Assembly: GCA_041660965.1 (NCBI GenBank)
Contig: JBAZVH010000001.1
Span: 186,001-250,000, forward strand
Direction: 5' to 3'
DNA from: Candidatus Gracilibacteria bacterium
GTDB lineage: Bacteria; Patescibacteriota; Gracilibacteria; BD1-5; JAGOOR01
DNA: 64,000 bases
The translations under genes were made by a program, and so were the position numbers. How positions within the stretch are numbered: position 1 is the first letter of the stretch; each line of letters starts with the position of its first letter. The notes below the pieces were generated by a model. The model was given only the letters and a program-made list of their open reading frames with translations, had not been told where the DNA came from and searched no databases. This document shows positions 19,329 to 29,969 of the stretch, in pieces.

Positions 19329-19356
19329 AGGCCGTCTCTTTATGGGGCGGCTTTTT
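19329..19356 (+). terminator. Terminator of the RRM gene
   Basis: AAGGCCGTCTC-ttt-ATGGGGCGGCTTTTT: an 8-9 bp stem with G-T pairs followed by five T, 24 bases after the stop. Confidence 0.75.
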
Positions 19357-19417
19357 ATTGCGTAAATAGTATTGAGACAAAGAATTGCTAAATATATAAA
19401 ATTGATATGATTGGGGT

Positions 19418-20812
19418 ATGAATGAAGCTCCTTGAGAAGATGTGTTACCAAAAATTATCCAATGAGGCATGGGTGCAAATGTATCGAGCCCTCTTCTCGC
19501 AGCAACCGTTTCTGGTGCGAGCAGACCCGGCAGAGAAACCCTTGGGACTATATCAGGAACTGCACTTGAGAGAGTGATGGCACGAATGTTGCAAATAGGC
19601 GATACTGATGCTGATGACATTATTCGAGCTCTCGCAGATTTTCCATTTCCAGACGTTGCTGAGAGGATTATCAAGAAATACCATAATAATGCCAAGGCAG
19701 GAATACCCGTTTTTACCGTACAACCATCGAATCATCTCATCGAACTTGTTATCTGTGCAAACTATGCCTTTGTAAAACTCGCTAAAAGGGGGCACAACAA
19801 TCCCGTTAGTATCAATTATCTCGATAAGATAGACATGCCACATCTCTCCTCTATCTATGGCGCTATGCTCGCAGATGTTGATTTTGTGACGATGTGAGCA
19901 GGAATACCCCGCAGAATACCACCCATCTTTCAGGCATTTTCAGAAGGGAAAGTAGCCACATGCAATATCCCCGTAATTGGTAATCAAGATGGTTATGAGA
20001 TGACATTTGATCCAAAAGAATTCTTTCATCAAGAAACTCCTGAAGTGAAAGTGCCAAAATTTCTCCCTATTATTTCAACAGATATATTAGCGCAAATCCT
20101 TAATAAAAAAATACACGGGCTTATGACAGGATTTATCATTGAGGCACCAACAGCTGGTGGGCATAATGCTCCTCCAAGAGATAAAAGAGCATATGGTCCA
20201 AAAGATACAGTAGATTTTGAGAAAATGAGAGAGATATGACTACCTTATTGGCTCGCTGGATGATATGCCTCTCCGGAATGACTAGAGAGAGCTCTCGATC
20301 TTGGTGCAGTCGGGATCCAAGTAGGATCTATATTTGCATTTTCTCAGCAATCTGGCATAAGACCAGACCTGAGAGAGCAAGCAATCGAGATGGCCTATAA
20401 TGGGATGCTCCGAGTGATAACAGATAAACGTGCCTCCCCAACTGGTTTTCCATTTAAAGTCGCACAGATACAGTGAACCGTGTCTGAAGAGGTTATCTAT
20501 AAGACGAGGGAACGTGTCTGTGATCAATGTGCTCTTCGATCCGCTTATCAAAAACCAAACGGTGGTATAGGGTATCGATGTGCGAGCGAGCCCGTGGATC
20601 ATTATATCAAAAAATGAGGAGAAGAAGAAGATACAGTTGGAAGGAAATGTCTCTGCAATGGTCTGATGGCGACAGCTGGAGTAGGAGATACAGAGCCAGC
20701 TATAATCACTCTCGGGGATGACACAAGTTTCGTGCAAAGACTCTTAAAACAAGGAGAAACATCATATAGCGCACTTCAGGTACTTGAGTATCTATTCTGA
20801 AGGAAGACTTAA
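19418..20812 (+). CDS. Nitronate monooxygenase-like flavoprotein
   Basis: 464 residues, TIM-barrel FMN enzyme of the 2-nitropropane dioxygenase/nitronate monooxygenase group. Motifs: PKIIQGGMGANVS near the N-terminus, the phosphate/flavin motif EAPTAGGHNAPPR and LGAVGIQVGSIFAF. The C-terminal 110 residues contain paired Cys (RVCDQCALR and RKCLCNGLMAT), an extension seen in long family members. About eight TGA codons at Gly sites. Role may be detoxification of nitronates or a related oxidation; substrate not known. Convergent with the methyltransferase at 20818. Confidence 0.85.
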
Positions 20813-20817
20813 TGATA

Positions 20818-21507
20818 TTAGCGGGAAAATACTACAATACTATTCCTCTCTCCAAACTCACATTTCTCAAGAGTGAATCCAGCTTCCTCGGCAAGTTTTT
20901 GGTATTCAGCGAATGAAAAAGCATGGTATAGTCTCTGGTACTCCCCTATTTTGATAGTAAAGTCTGCACTTCCATCAGGATATTCTAAAGTTTTAGATGT
21001 CACGTAACGCTCATTTTCTGGTGAAAGAAGATTCCAATTTGTCATATATATTTTTCCTCCAGGAAGAAGTATTTTTTTAGCGTCTTGCAGGACACGTAAA
21101 CGGTCGAGAGAATTTTCTAGATGATGAAAACTCGCAATAAAAAAGAATGCATGAAAAAGAGGCAAAGAAAATACTTTCCCCATATCGCACATATCCATCT
21201 GCTTCCACTCGATGACTTCGGCTGCTTGCGTGAGAATAGGGTCCCCCTCTGCTTGTTGGAGAAGCTTCTCAGAGAGATCAGCTCAGAAATAATGGGTATG
21301 ATGTGATTGAAATGCTTCAAGATACTGTGGCACTTCCAGAATATGCCGAAGCAGTCGCCCATTCCCACAACCAATATCAGCTATTTTCCAAATATCCTCA
21401 GTTTTAAAAGACTGCATAAAATCATCGAGCAGCATATTCACCTCTCCCCATCGCATATCCTGGCGACTCGCACCAAAGGTTTCAGCAAAATCATCGTACC
21501 CTGACAT
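20818..21507 (-). CDS. SAM-dependent methyltransferase (class I)
   Basis: 229 residues. SAM motif I is IADIGCGNGRLLRHI (about residues 41-55); GADLSEKLLQQA (motif II) follows a TGA-coded Gly, then FHHLEN and the LLPGGKIYMTNWN post-motif. Resembles tRNA-wobble-uridine (Trm9/ABH8-like) or general type 11 methyltransferases; I cannot decide on a substrate. Its ATG lies 2 bases past the stop of the NYN gene, so they form an operon. Confidence 0.85.
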
Positions 21508-21508
21508 A

Positions 21509-22054
21509 TTATTTTTTCTTATTATTTCTACTAGTACCAATAGATCGCTTTGAGCGAAAAAGGAGTTCTTCGGGATATTCTTCGATATCGATAAAATCAT
21601 CAGCGATTTCACGAAGCTCTTTATTGGTCGTACGCCCAAAGGCCATGACCTCTACGAGACACCCCTGCGATTGTTGCAGATAATTCACTACAGGGCAAAA
21701 ATCTCCATCGCCAGAAACAAGTACGATAGAATCAACTTTTGAGCCAAGACGAATCGCATCCATAGCAATACCGATATCCCAATCCGCTTTTTTTGACCCA
21801 TCGACGAAGACTTGTATTGGTTTTTGTTTGATCTCAAATCCTCCTTCATGGAGAGCATCGATAAAGACTTTGTTGGTTTCTTCGGCCGTATCAACTGCAT
21901 ATGCAATCGCTCGAGTGAGTTTACGTCCTTGAGTCACGAGCTGAATAATATTTTTAAAATTCACACGAGAATGGTAGAGATTCTTGGCAGAGTAGTAGAG
22001 ATTTTGCACGTCGACGAGGATGGCAACGCGTTGCTCAGGGTTTCGTATAATCAT
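21509..22054 (-). CDS. NYN-domain (LabA/DUF88) protein
   Basis: 181 residues. The conserved Asp-based PIN-like active site is visible: VAILVDVQNLYY at the N-terminus, KKADWDIGIAMDAIRL in the middle and VLVSGDGDFCPVVNYLQ, followed by VEVMAFG. NYN proteins are putative RNases. A Lys-rich tail follows. It is between a methyltransferase and RNase HII, so a nucleic-acid role fits. Confidence 0.9.
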   Translation of the reverse strand: MIIRNPEQRVAILVDVQNLYYSAKNLYHSRVNFKNIIQLVTQGRKLTRAIAYAVDTAEETNKVFIDALHEGGFEIKQKPIQVFVDGSKKADWDIGIAMDAIRLGSKVDSIVLVSGDGDFCPVVNYLQQSQGCLVEVMAFGRTTNKELREIADDFIDIEEYPEELLFRSKRSIGTSRNNKKK

Positions 22055-22106
22055 AAAAAGTGGGTTACAAGGAAAGTATACCTAATATACTATCTTTACA
22101 AATTTA

Positions 22107-22724
22107 TTACTTTTGACTTAGTTCTCGGATTGGTTTATAACTTTTTCGATGAATCTTACATATGCCTAGTTTCTGAAGCGCCTTCTGATGTCATGGTGTT
22201 CCATACCCTTTATGTTGGGCAAATCCGTATCATGAGAATGCAAGATCATACTCCCGCATCATCCTATCTCGTGTTACTTTTGCGATAATAGATGCCGCCA
22301 TAATCTGTTTAATTTTTGAGTCTCCACGAATAACGTATTCCGGTTTTGGAAGATCGGGAATATCAAACTGATAATTATCTCGCCCATCTATCATTAAACG
22401 AATTCCGTCATTTTGTATTTTGTATTCTGTCTTTTGTATTTCCTGCAATGCATGAAGCATTGCCAGCCGATTCGCCTCACGAATTCACACTGTATCAATA
22501 ATCTCATTTAAAATAATTCAGACTGCGAAGAAAAGTTTTTTCTTTTTCGCAAGTTCTAGAATGGTATCATACGTCTGTTCTCGTTCGGATGGCGACATCT
22601 GCTTTGAATCCTGGAGAATACCACGTATTGGACACCTTCATGACCAAAAAACACAAGCCGCCACTACGGGTCATGCCCATGCTCATCGTCATGCTTCATC
22701 GACTCATATATATCCTTGTTTCAT
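22107..22724 (-). CDS. rnhB: Ribonuclease HII
   Basis: 205 residues; cleaves RNA in RNA-DNA hybrids and removes single ribonucleotides. Motifs: GVDEAGRGAWAGPVVAA (DEAGRG with the catalytic Asp-Glu, first Gly of GV as TGA), LQDSKQMS, IRGDSKIKQIMAASIIAKVTRD, and GFAQHKGYGTPGHQKAL. Seven or more Gly are TGA-coded. A (TACAAAA)-type tract (22411-22442) adds EIQKTEYKIQN in a region usually carrying a short loop. Confidence 0.96.
22411..22442 (-). repeat. (TTTTGTA)n tract inside rnhB
   Basis: Three to four imperfect units of TTTTGTA on the plus strand. Read on the minus strand they encode EIQKTEYKIQN in frame. Confidence 0.75.
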
Positions 22725-22798
22725 ACAAACAGTATGCAAAAAGAGCTTCCTTTTGCAATAAGAGTTGATTTTTTACAAAGATTTCAGACAATGTATCT

Positions 22799-24283
22799 AT
22801 GCATCGAGAAAAAACTTTTTTTGAAAATTTCCACACCTATGTAGATCACTATAGGGGGTATGAAGATCGTAGTATAGATGATTTGTTTTCTGAAATACAA
22901 GAAGGGACAGCATATCTTACAAAAAGTGATAAAATCTTGATTCTGCAGGCCTATGAATTCTGAAAAAAAGCACATAAAGGACAGGCGAGAAAAACGGGAA
23001 AACCGTTTTTTACACATCCGCTCACCATCGTGTGTATGATGCTCCCCTACAAACCCGATGCCGAATTGATAGCCGCTACACTGCTGCATGACACCATCGA
23101 AGATACCACAACGGACATGGAAGATATAGAAAAAATATCTCCTGTTGTAGCGATATTGGTGGACTGAGCCACGAAAATAGGTTGCGGATGAAATGAAGAA
23201 GAAGATATCTATTTTACCCCAGAACAAATCAAATTTGAAACGATTCGAAAAATTCTCTCCGCATCACAAAGAGACATACGTATTCTCTTTCTCAAGATAT
23301 TCGATCGTTTCCATAATATGATTACCATTTCTGGGAAAAATCCCGGAGGCCAAAAACGCATCGCTGAAGAAACAAAAAATATCTATGTTCCCCTCGCAAA
23401 AAGATGTTGACTACGTTCGGTATACCACTTTCTACAAGCTCTCTGTATGGAACTCCTTGAGCCAGAGAAATGGATTACCCTAGAAACTTTTCTCCTCTCA
23501 AGAGAAGAGGGTATGCGTTCGGAATCAGAGGAATTACAGGAATATTTAGAGCAACAAGTATGGTCAAAAAAAATCATAACCCATTCTACGGAATTTCTCT
23601 CACCTTTTTCCATCAGTGATGGAGAATATTTTCAAAATAATGGCTGGTGCGCAACTGACCTCGTTGTAGCGGAACCAGGAGATTGCTATGCTATACTCTA
23701 TGATATAGGACATCGAGAAGATCCAAACTGTATACAGTCTGGGAAAATAGCGAATTTTATTAATAATCCCCGTTTTTCAGGATATTCCGGGTTGCATTTT
23801 GAGGTTATTTTTCGTGGATCTCGTAGGATGAAAATCAGAATAATCCCAAAAAAAACACAAGACTCTATTATCGCTGGAAGAACTTTTGTAGAACTTGCGA
23901 ACATCTATTCTCCAGTATTATTTCGAGATTTCGACCTTATTAATGAAGCAACCACATCAAATTCCGAAGCATTTATGGAAAGTGTGACAACACATATTTT
24001 TGCAAAAAAAATACCACTTCATAGCATGGTAAAACCAGTTTTTTATATGCCCCCTGGTCTCACAATGCTTGATGCAATTATTTATCTAGAACCCGAAAAA
24101 TTCCCCTATATTGTAAATATTTACCGCAATGAAGAAAAAGTCCCTTTGTATGCGTTACTCAATCATGACGATATTATTACCTACACATTTTGAGACAAAA
24201 TAATGCTCACAAAAGAATCAAAAAAAGATGTTCAATCTGGTATTTCCGAGTGGCGATTAGACCACTTATTCAATAAAATATAA
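22799..24283 (+). CDS. RelA/SpoT homolog (RSH), probably hydrolase-biased
   Basis: 494 residues. The N-terminal HD hydrolase domain is clear: RKTGKPFFTHPLTIV and TLLHDTIEDT (H97-D98). The synthetase domain is recognisable from DLVVAEPGDCYAIL and GYSGLHFEV (family: DLIAVRI, DCY.VLG, YQSLHT), but the ATP-binding RVK..YSIY.K segment is not seen and YQSLH is YSGLH. A TGS-like domain (YMPPGLTMLDAIIYL ... ITYTFGDKIML) ends the chain. RSH proteins set (p)ppGpp levels; this one looks able to hydrolyse, less clearly to synthesise. Start ATG at 22799 is in frame; folA begins 3 bases after the stop. Confidence 0.85.
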
Positions 24284-24286
24284 AGA

Positions 24287-24814
24287 ATGAAATATATACT
24301 CGTAGCTGCCATGACAAAAAGGAGAGTCATAGGAAAAAATAATCAACTCCCCTGGGATATCCCTGAAGAAATGACTGATTTTCGTGCTTTCACACAATGA
24401 AAAACGATTGTCATGGGGCGAAAAACGTATGAGTGACTTGGAAGAATTCTTCCAAAACGACGCAATATTATGCTCACACGAAATCCAGCTTCTGTAAAAA
24501 TAGGAGACTTCCCTACTCTCAATCAAGATGGAAGATGGTATGTGGACGGAGGTGAAAAATGACAGATAGAAATCTATACCTCCAAGGAAGAATTAGAATT
24601 CGCTGTGGTAAATGAGGAAAATGTTTTGATTCTCTGAGGATCTGAGATTTATCAGCTTTTTCTCGATGATCCACGCTCAGAGATACGTCTCTCTGAAATT
24701 CATAAGGAATATGATGGCGATGCATATTTCCCAGATTTTCAAGATCTCTACATCGAAATTTCACGAGAAAATAAAGGAGAATTTGATCTCGTCTGGTACA
24801 CAAGAAAAAAATAA
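24287..24814 (+). CDS. folA: Dihydrofolate reductase
   Basis: 175 residues. VAAMTKRRVIGKNNQLPWDIPEEM is the DHFR N-terminus (with WD IPEE: catalytic Asp), TIVMGRKTYE the NADPH loop, and GGSEIYQLF the second cofactor loop, with the first Gly as TGA. Makes tetrahydrofolate. Very tightly packed between the RSH and rhomboid genes (3-base gaps), which indicates one operon. Confidence 0.93.
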
Positions 24815-24817
24815 TGT

Positions 24818-25354
24818 ATGAACATCTTCACGCCTCGCATAAACCTGAAAAGTCCTACTACAGTGATATCGTTGCTCTCTATTATCGGTGGCATAGCTTT
24901 TATGCTCTATCCACCAGTTATCCAATATGGTATGTATGCCTCTCCAGCAACACCGGTACACCATATTCTACAATTTATCCTGTATAGCTTACTCCACTGA
25001 GGCATCCTTCATATTCTGAGTAATGTCATTTTCTTCTTATTTATCGGGAGAATCGTAGAAATCACGCATGGAAAATCCTATGCTTGGAGACTCTGGCTCT
25101 GGACAACACTTTTCGTAGGAACATGCTTGATGTTTTTGTCTCCAGTTCCAACTATCGGATGAAGCTGATTTGCGATGGCACTTCTCACTATTTATACGCT
25201 CGATTTTTATAAGCGTGGTGATCCTGAATACAGATGATGACTTCTTTTGATCGCTCTCAATATTGGTATCGGGCTCTATGGAAGTATCAGTCTTCTCTGA
25301 CATCTTTCTGGCGCTATTGCAGGTTTTCTCTATGGGATAGTGATAAAAAAATAG
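24818..25354 (+). CDS. Rhomboid-family intramembrane serine protease
   Basis: 178 residues, about six membrane helices. LLHGGILHILSNVIFFLFIGR is the rhomboid H...HxxxN helix, IGGSGFAMAL is the GxSG active-site motif, and LLGHLSGAIAGFLYG carries the catalytic His. Both glycines that flank the catalytic Ser (the second G and the G after S) are TGA-coded (25160-25168), as is the Gly before the catalytic His. Intramembrane cleavage substrate unknown. Confidence 0.93.
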
Positions 25355-25384
25355 CATTTTATTGCAAATAAATACACAATAGGA

Positions 25385-25390
25385 TATACT
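25385..25390 (+). promoter_or_regulatory. -10 box (TATACT) at leaderless position
   Basis: TATACT ends 6 bases before the ATG at 25397, so transcription would begin at or next to the start codon. Confidence 0.5.
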
Positions 25391-25396
25391 CTGACT

Positions 25397-26305
25397 ATGA
25401 AAAAAAATATATTTCTTTCTCTTCTCTGCGTTTTTGTCCTCAGTAGTTGTGTCTCTCAAAGACCCCTTCCTATACATGCCGTCTCAACGGAAAAAAATTT
25501 TTCTGTTATTGTACTCCCAGATACACAAAATGAAGTCCAAAACTTTCCAAAAATTTTTATGAGCCAAATAGATTGGATTCTAGGAAACACAGAAAAACTC
25601 AATATCAAAGCTGTGGTACATGTAGGAGACCAGGTCAATGTCGCCAGTGATGAGAAACAATGGAAAACATTTGACGAAGGTATAAAAAAACTCGATGAAA
25701 AAAATATGCCAGTATTGCTTGCTCTCGGAAACCACGATCATCCATCAACCCTCTATGACAAGTATTTCCCTATCTCACGATACAATCAAAGGCCATGGTG
25801 GGGAGGACAGATGGGGAAAGATACAGATAATAAATATATTCTTTTGACACTCGCATGAGAAAAATATATCTTTATCAGTCTCGATTTTTGTCCAACAAAA
25901 GAGGAAATCAAATGGGGCAACGAAACCCTAGCGCGCTATCCTGACCATAAGGCGCTTCTCTCAACGCATGCATTTTTGGATAAAGATGCTGGAAGAAAAC
26001 CCCATGTCTGCACAGATACTGGCTATATCTGGAATGATTTTGTGAAGCTCCACAAAAATCTTCAACTCGTCGTATCAGGTCATGTCCACGCAGAAAATAT
26101 GAGAACTGATAAAAATCTCGCAGGTAACGATGTGCATCAAATGCTTGCTGATTTTCAAGAAGAAGATTACGGAGGCAATGGGTGGCTCCGTATCCTACAA
26201 TTCTCACCCAAAAATAATCGTATTAGTGTCACAACATATTCTCCTTCTCTCAATAAATTTCAAGAAGATACAAACAGTCAATTTCAATTGGAGTATAATT
26301 TTTAG
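25397..26305 (+). CDS. Lipoprotein metallophosphoesterase (calcineurin-like)
   Basis: 302 residues. Signal peptide with lipobox (LCVFVLSSC, lipidated Cys at residue 17). The phosphoesterase metal ligands are in order: VLPDTQN, VVHVGDQVN (GDxx), LALGNHDHP (GNHD/E) and VSGHVHAENM (GHxH). One TGA at Gly. Acts outside the cytoplasmic membrane on phosphomonoesters or diesters. Its TAG overlaps the TAA of the convergent kinase gene at 26302-26305. Confidence 0.9.
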
Positions 26306-26850
26306 GATATCAATCCAGCCCCCCGCATCATCCCAATAATATCTTCTACTGCCTGTTCTACAGTAATATTATTATAATCATAGACGATATCAGACCAGTG
26401 TTTAAAAATCTCATAATATTCATCTTCTTCGAGTCTTTCGTCAGGAGTTTCGTTGCTGTCAGATCGTTTTTTGAGACGTGCTAAAAGAACCTGGGTATCG
26501 ATATCAAGATAAATGCTTAAAAAGGGAACCTTGTGCTCAAAACACCATTTCCTAAGGGCTACAAGAGCGACAACTTCTGACTGATAGATGCCTGTCTTCT
26601 CTGGAGCTGCTGTTCCATACAGAGCTCGACTGGAGTCTTTATAATAACACTCGATGATCTTACTTTGCTTAAAATATTCAACAAAAGTTTCTTCCGTGAC
26701 AAAGTGATAATCCGATTCTCACTTAAAACGTGGTTTTCGAGTAGTAAAATTACGCGTTTTTTCAAGTCCTAGTCGCTCATTCAGCATCTTGATAAGCGTA
26801 GTTTTGCCACTCCCTCCTCGACCATTGATGTGCAAGATGTAATCAATCAT
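26302..26850 (-). CDS. Guanylate-kinase-like P-loop nucleotide kinase
   Basis: 182 residues. Walker A is INGRGGSGKTTL (residues 8-19); TTRKPRFKGESDYHFVTEETF corresponds to the guanylate kinase GMP-binding loop (TTRxPRxGExxGxDYxF) with a TGA-coded Gly. The middle part is diverged. Best guess GMP kinase or a related nucleoside monophosphate kinase. A TATAAT (26858-26863) ends 7 bases upstream of the ATG. Confidence 0.75.
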
Positions 26851-26857
26851 AGGAGGA

Positions 26858-26863
26858 TTATAG
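26858..26863 (-). promoter_or_regulatory. -10 box (TATAAT) at leaderless position
   Basis: A perfect TATAAT on the minus strand with 7 bases (CCTCCT-type) before the ATG at 26850. Confidence 0.55.
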
Positions 26864-26890
26864 GGATTTTATATTTTTGTCACTTTCTCT

Positions 26891-27442
26891 TTACCGAACA
26901 TGAAACATCTTTCAAATAACTTGAATCTGTGATTTAAGATTATCAAAAGTACCATTATTTTCATAAATATAATCTGCCAATTTGAGACATTCCCCTATCT
27001 TTTGGGCATTATCAGAAGTATCTTCCATAGATTCTATTCTCTGAAACTCCTCCCAATCAGTAGGATCTCAGAATTTACCACGTTCTAGAAGTCGTTGAAA
27101 ACGAATCCGAGGATCAGCATCAACTCCTACTAACATAAAATGAGTATTTTCTCGAAGATATTTAATCTGCCCCAACTGCCTCATGCCTGCTATAACCAAG
27201 GTCTCCTCAGGAGCTCTTTCAACAAGATACCGAGCGAGATATTCGTCTCAATATTTTTCTGCCAGCTCTCTCCCAAGACGAATAAGATATTCTCTATCTG
27301 GGCTCATTCCGCGTTCTTGTGCAATCATTTTAAGAGTACTACTAATCTGATAGAAGGGTAATTGAAATTCTTCTGAAATCATTTCAGCGAGAGTATCTTT
27401 TCCTGAAGCAAGAGTTCAAATAATTCAAAGGACTTTTTTCAT
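26891..27442 (-). CDS. P-loop kinase (dephospho-CoA kinase/AAA-17-like)
   Basis: 183 residues. The Walker A segment is GIIGTLASGKDTL (residues 6-18) with both Gly before T coded by TGA. FYQISSTLKMIA and LIRLGRELAEKYG follow, a pattern of predicted ATPases that resemble dephospho-CoA kinase and deoxynucleoside kinases, with AGMRQLGQI as Walker B-like and an Arg-rich lid (RFQRLLERG). Substrate uncertain. 40 bases upstream of the guanylate-kinase-like gene on the same strand. Confidence 0.75.
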
Positions 27443-27501
27443 AGATGTAAGATATAAAATTCCTTCTTTCTTCTTTTTTATTTCTTCTCTATTCTTTATC
27501 T

Positions 27502-29289
27502 TTATCCCCTCTTTCTCTCGTTCTCTTTCAGTTTCTTCTTTCGAAGACGAACCTTTGTAGGAGTGATCTCGACATACTCATCAGGACCGACATAGTCGAG
27601 AGCATCTTCGAGACTCATCACACGAGGTGGAGTCAGACGCATCGCTTCATCAGTACCAGATGCTCGCATATTCGTGAGTTGTTTATTTTTTGTTACATTC
27701 ACGACGAGATCAGATCCTTTGAGATGTTCTCCGACGATCATACCTTCATACACCTCAGTCTGTGGCTCGATAAAGATAGGGCCACGCTCTTGGAGATTAA
27801 AGAGTGAAAAAGTCATAGCAGCACCATCACACGCAGAAATCATCGATCCTACATCACGCTTATTCATATCGCCAGCATAGGGAGCGTATTTATCAAAAGC
27901 ACTTGCGAGGATACCTTCACCGCGAGTCATCGTCGTGAATTCACGTCGGAAACCGAGGAGCCCACGAGTTGGGATAAAGAATTCAAGTGTTGTAAGGCCT
28001 CTCTCAGACTTCATATCCTGCATGATTCCTCGTCGCTTTCCCATTTGCTCAATAACAGAGCCAGCTGATTCATCTGGGACACTGATAATACATTTTTCAA
28101 ATGGTTCCAGTTTGACACCATCTTCCTCGTGGAAGATAACTTCTGGAGCACCGACCTGAAGCTCAAATTTTTCTCGACGCATCGTCTCTATAAGCACTGC
28201 AAGATGGAGCTCTCCACGACCAGCAACGACGAAGGACCCATCTTCTGTAAAATCTACCTTCAATCCCACATTCATTTCAAGTTCTTTTTCCAGACGATCA
28301 CGGATGTGCCGAGAAGTAACATAATCCCCTTCTCGACCAGCAAATGGTGAATCATTGACGAAAAATTGCATTTTCAAGGTCGGAGGATCGATATGAATAG
28401 GTGGAAGTGCTTCTGTATTTTCATCTGTTGTAATGGTCTCTCCCACATAGATATCAGGAATACCTGCGATAGAGACGATATCTCCCGCGATACCCTCTGC
28501 AACTTCAGCTTTTACAAGTCCAAGAGAAGTAGTGATTTTACTGATTTTCCCTTTTCGTTTTACACCATCATTACCAATAATGAAGATGTTAGCTCCTGTT
28601 TTCACCACTCCATCAGCCACACGCCCGATACCTTGTCGACCCATAAAAGAGTCATACGCGAGATTGGCAACTTGCATACGAAATGGCTTTGTCTCATCAT
28701 TGTCTCGTGGCTGAACTCGCTCCAGAATCATATCAAAGAGTGGTTGAAGATTTTCTGATGTATCAACGATTTCTCGCTTTGCAACACCATCACGAGCAAT
28801 CGTATAGATATGAGCAAAATCACATTGTTCATCTGTTGCTCCGAGCTGTACAAAAAGATCGAAAACCGCATCGAGAACATAGTCAGGACGTGCCGTTGGT
28901 TTATCGATTTTATTGATAACGACGATAGGACGTATGCCGAGTTCGAGAGATTTACGAAGCACAAAACGAGTCTGAGGCATCGGACCTTCATAGGCATCGA
29001 CGAGCAGGAGAACAGAATCAGCCATTCGGAGCACACGCTCTACTTCTGAACCAAAATCCGCATGCCCAGGAGTATCGACAATATTTACTTTTGTATCACC
29101 GATTTGGATAGCTGTATTTTTTGCATAGATAGTGATCCCTCGTTCTTTTTCCTGGTCATTGCTATCCATAACACAGACCTCAACGGCTTGATTATCACGG
29201 AAGGCACCACCTTGTTTGAGGAGGGCATCGACGAGTGTTGTTTTTCCGTGATCGACGTGAGCGATGATAGCAATAGTCAGGTATTTCAT
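27502..29289 (-). CDS. typA: Translational GTPase TypA/BipA
   Basis: 595 residues, full length. G1 AHVDHGKTTL, G3 VDTPGHADF, G4 INKIDK, and RGEGILAS near the C-terminus identify BipA, a ribosome-binding GTPase with EF-G-like domains that aids large-subunit assembly and stress adaptation. No UGA codon occurs in 595 codons in spite of many Gly, in contrast with neighbouring genes. Confidence 0.97.
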   Translation of the reverse strand: MKYLTIAIIAHVDHGKTTLVDALLKQGGAFRDNQAVEVCVMDSNDQEKERGITIYAKNTAIQIGDTKVNIVDTPGHADFGSEVERVLRMADSVLLLVDAYEGPMPQTRFVLRKSLELGIRPIVVINKIDKPTARPDYVLDAVFDLFVQLGATDEQCDFAHIYTIARDGVAKREIVDTSENLQPLFDMILERVQPRDNDETKPFRMQVANLAYDSFMGRQGIGRVADGVVKTGANIFIIGNDGVKRKGKISKITTSLGLVKAEVAEGIAGDIVSIAGIPDIYVGETITTDENTEALPPIHIDPPTLKMQFFVNDSPFAGREGDYVTSRHIRDRLEKELEMNVGLKVDFTEDGSFVVAGRGELHLAVLIETMRREKFELQVGAPEVIFHEEDGVKLEPFEKCIISVPDESAGSVIEQMGKRRGIMQDMKSERGLTTLEFFIPTRGLLGFRREFTTMTRGEGILASAFDKYAPYAGDMNKRDVGSMISACDGAAMTFSLFNLQERGPIFIEPQTEVYEGMIVGEHLKGSDLVVNVTKNKQLTNMRASGTDEAMRLTPPRVMSLEDALDYVGPDEYVEITPTKVRLRKKKLKENERKRG

Positions 29290-29312
29290 AAAAAATTAAG
29301 AGGGCAGAAGTA

Positions 29313-29945
29313 TTATTTTTTTGGAGTTTGTGCGATATCTTTTTGATAGGCATCCATACAGCCACTGTAGAGAGCGATCTCATCGAGTGGACGAGCTCCT
29401 GCGATACGTCACAACGTGTAAACAGGTATTTTTTGAACACTCTTTTTATCGCTTCCGATAGAGAGAGTGGTGAGTTTCGTAAGTTTTTCAAATGGCGTCA
29501 AATCAGAAACAATCATGGACTCGGTTGCAGCACTAAAATCATTGATGATTTTGAGAGATGCTGTATCAGTAGCTGGTATAGAATCACGGATACTCTTGAT
29601 AGAAGCTCGTACAATATCGATTTCAGGATTCAGCAAATTAATCTGAGCGATTTCTGGAAGAGCTCTCAGAGCTTCCTCATTAAATTGCCACGTCGGATAA
29701 CTCATCACATTTCTTTCTGTGCATTCCTGGACCTGACTATTTCATTTTGAGCATTCAAAATATGGCATATCTTTTGCAGAACGACCAAATAACTTTTTTT
29801 GTTCCGCACAATGTGGACACCATGAGGCACCAAACATAACCACCTTTTTCTCAGCAAGACAGGTAGTAAGATTTTTATACTCACCTGTTCCCGTACAAGA
29901 AGAGAGGAGAAGTCCTACGAAGAGGAAAAAAATAATCTTTTTCAT
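29313..29945 (-). CDS. Thioredoxin-fold lipoprotein with CPHC active site
   Basis: 210 residues. Signal peptide with lipobox (LLLSSC, Cys 17). FGASWCPHCAEQKKLFG is the thioredoxin/DsbA-type CxxC (CPHC) motif, and MSYPTWQF supplies the cis-Pro. The C-terminal 100 residues form an additional helical region with a last Cys (SGCMDAYQK). Probably an extracytoplasmic thiol oxidoreductase that could serve the Cys-rich exported proteins in this genome. Adjacent to a second thioredoxin-fold gene. Confidence 0.85.
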
Positions 29946-29969
29946 ACAATGAAAATAAAAAAATAAAAA

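Noticed and set aside
28129..29346. Several plus-strand frames of 60-140 codons across typA
   Set aside because: They are antisense shadows of an intact 595-residue GTPase with conserved motifs.
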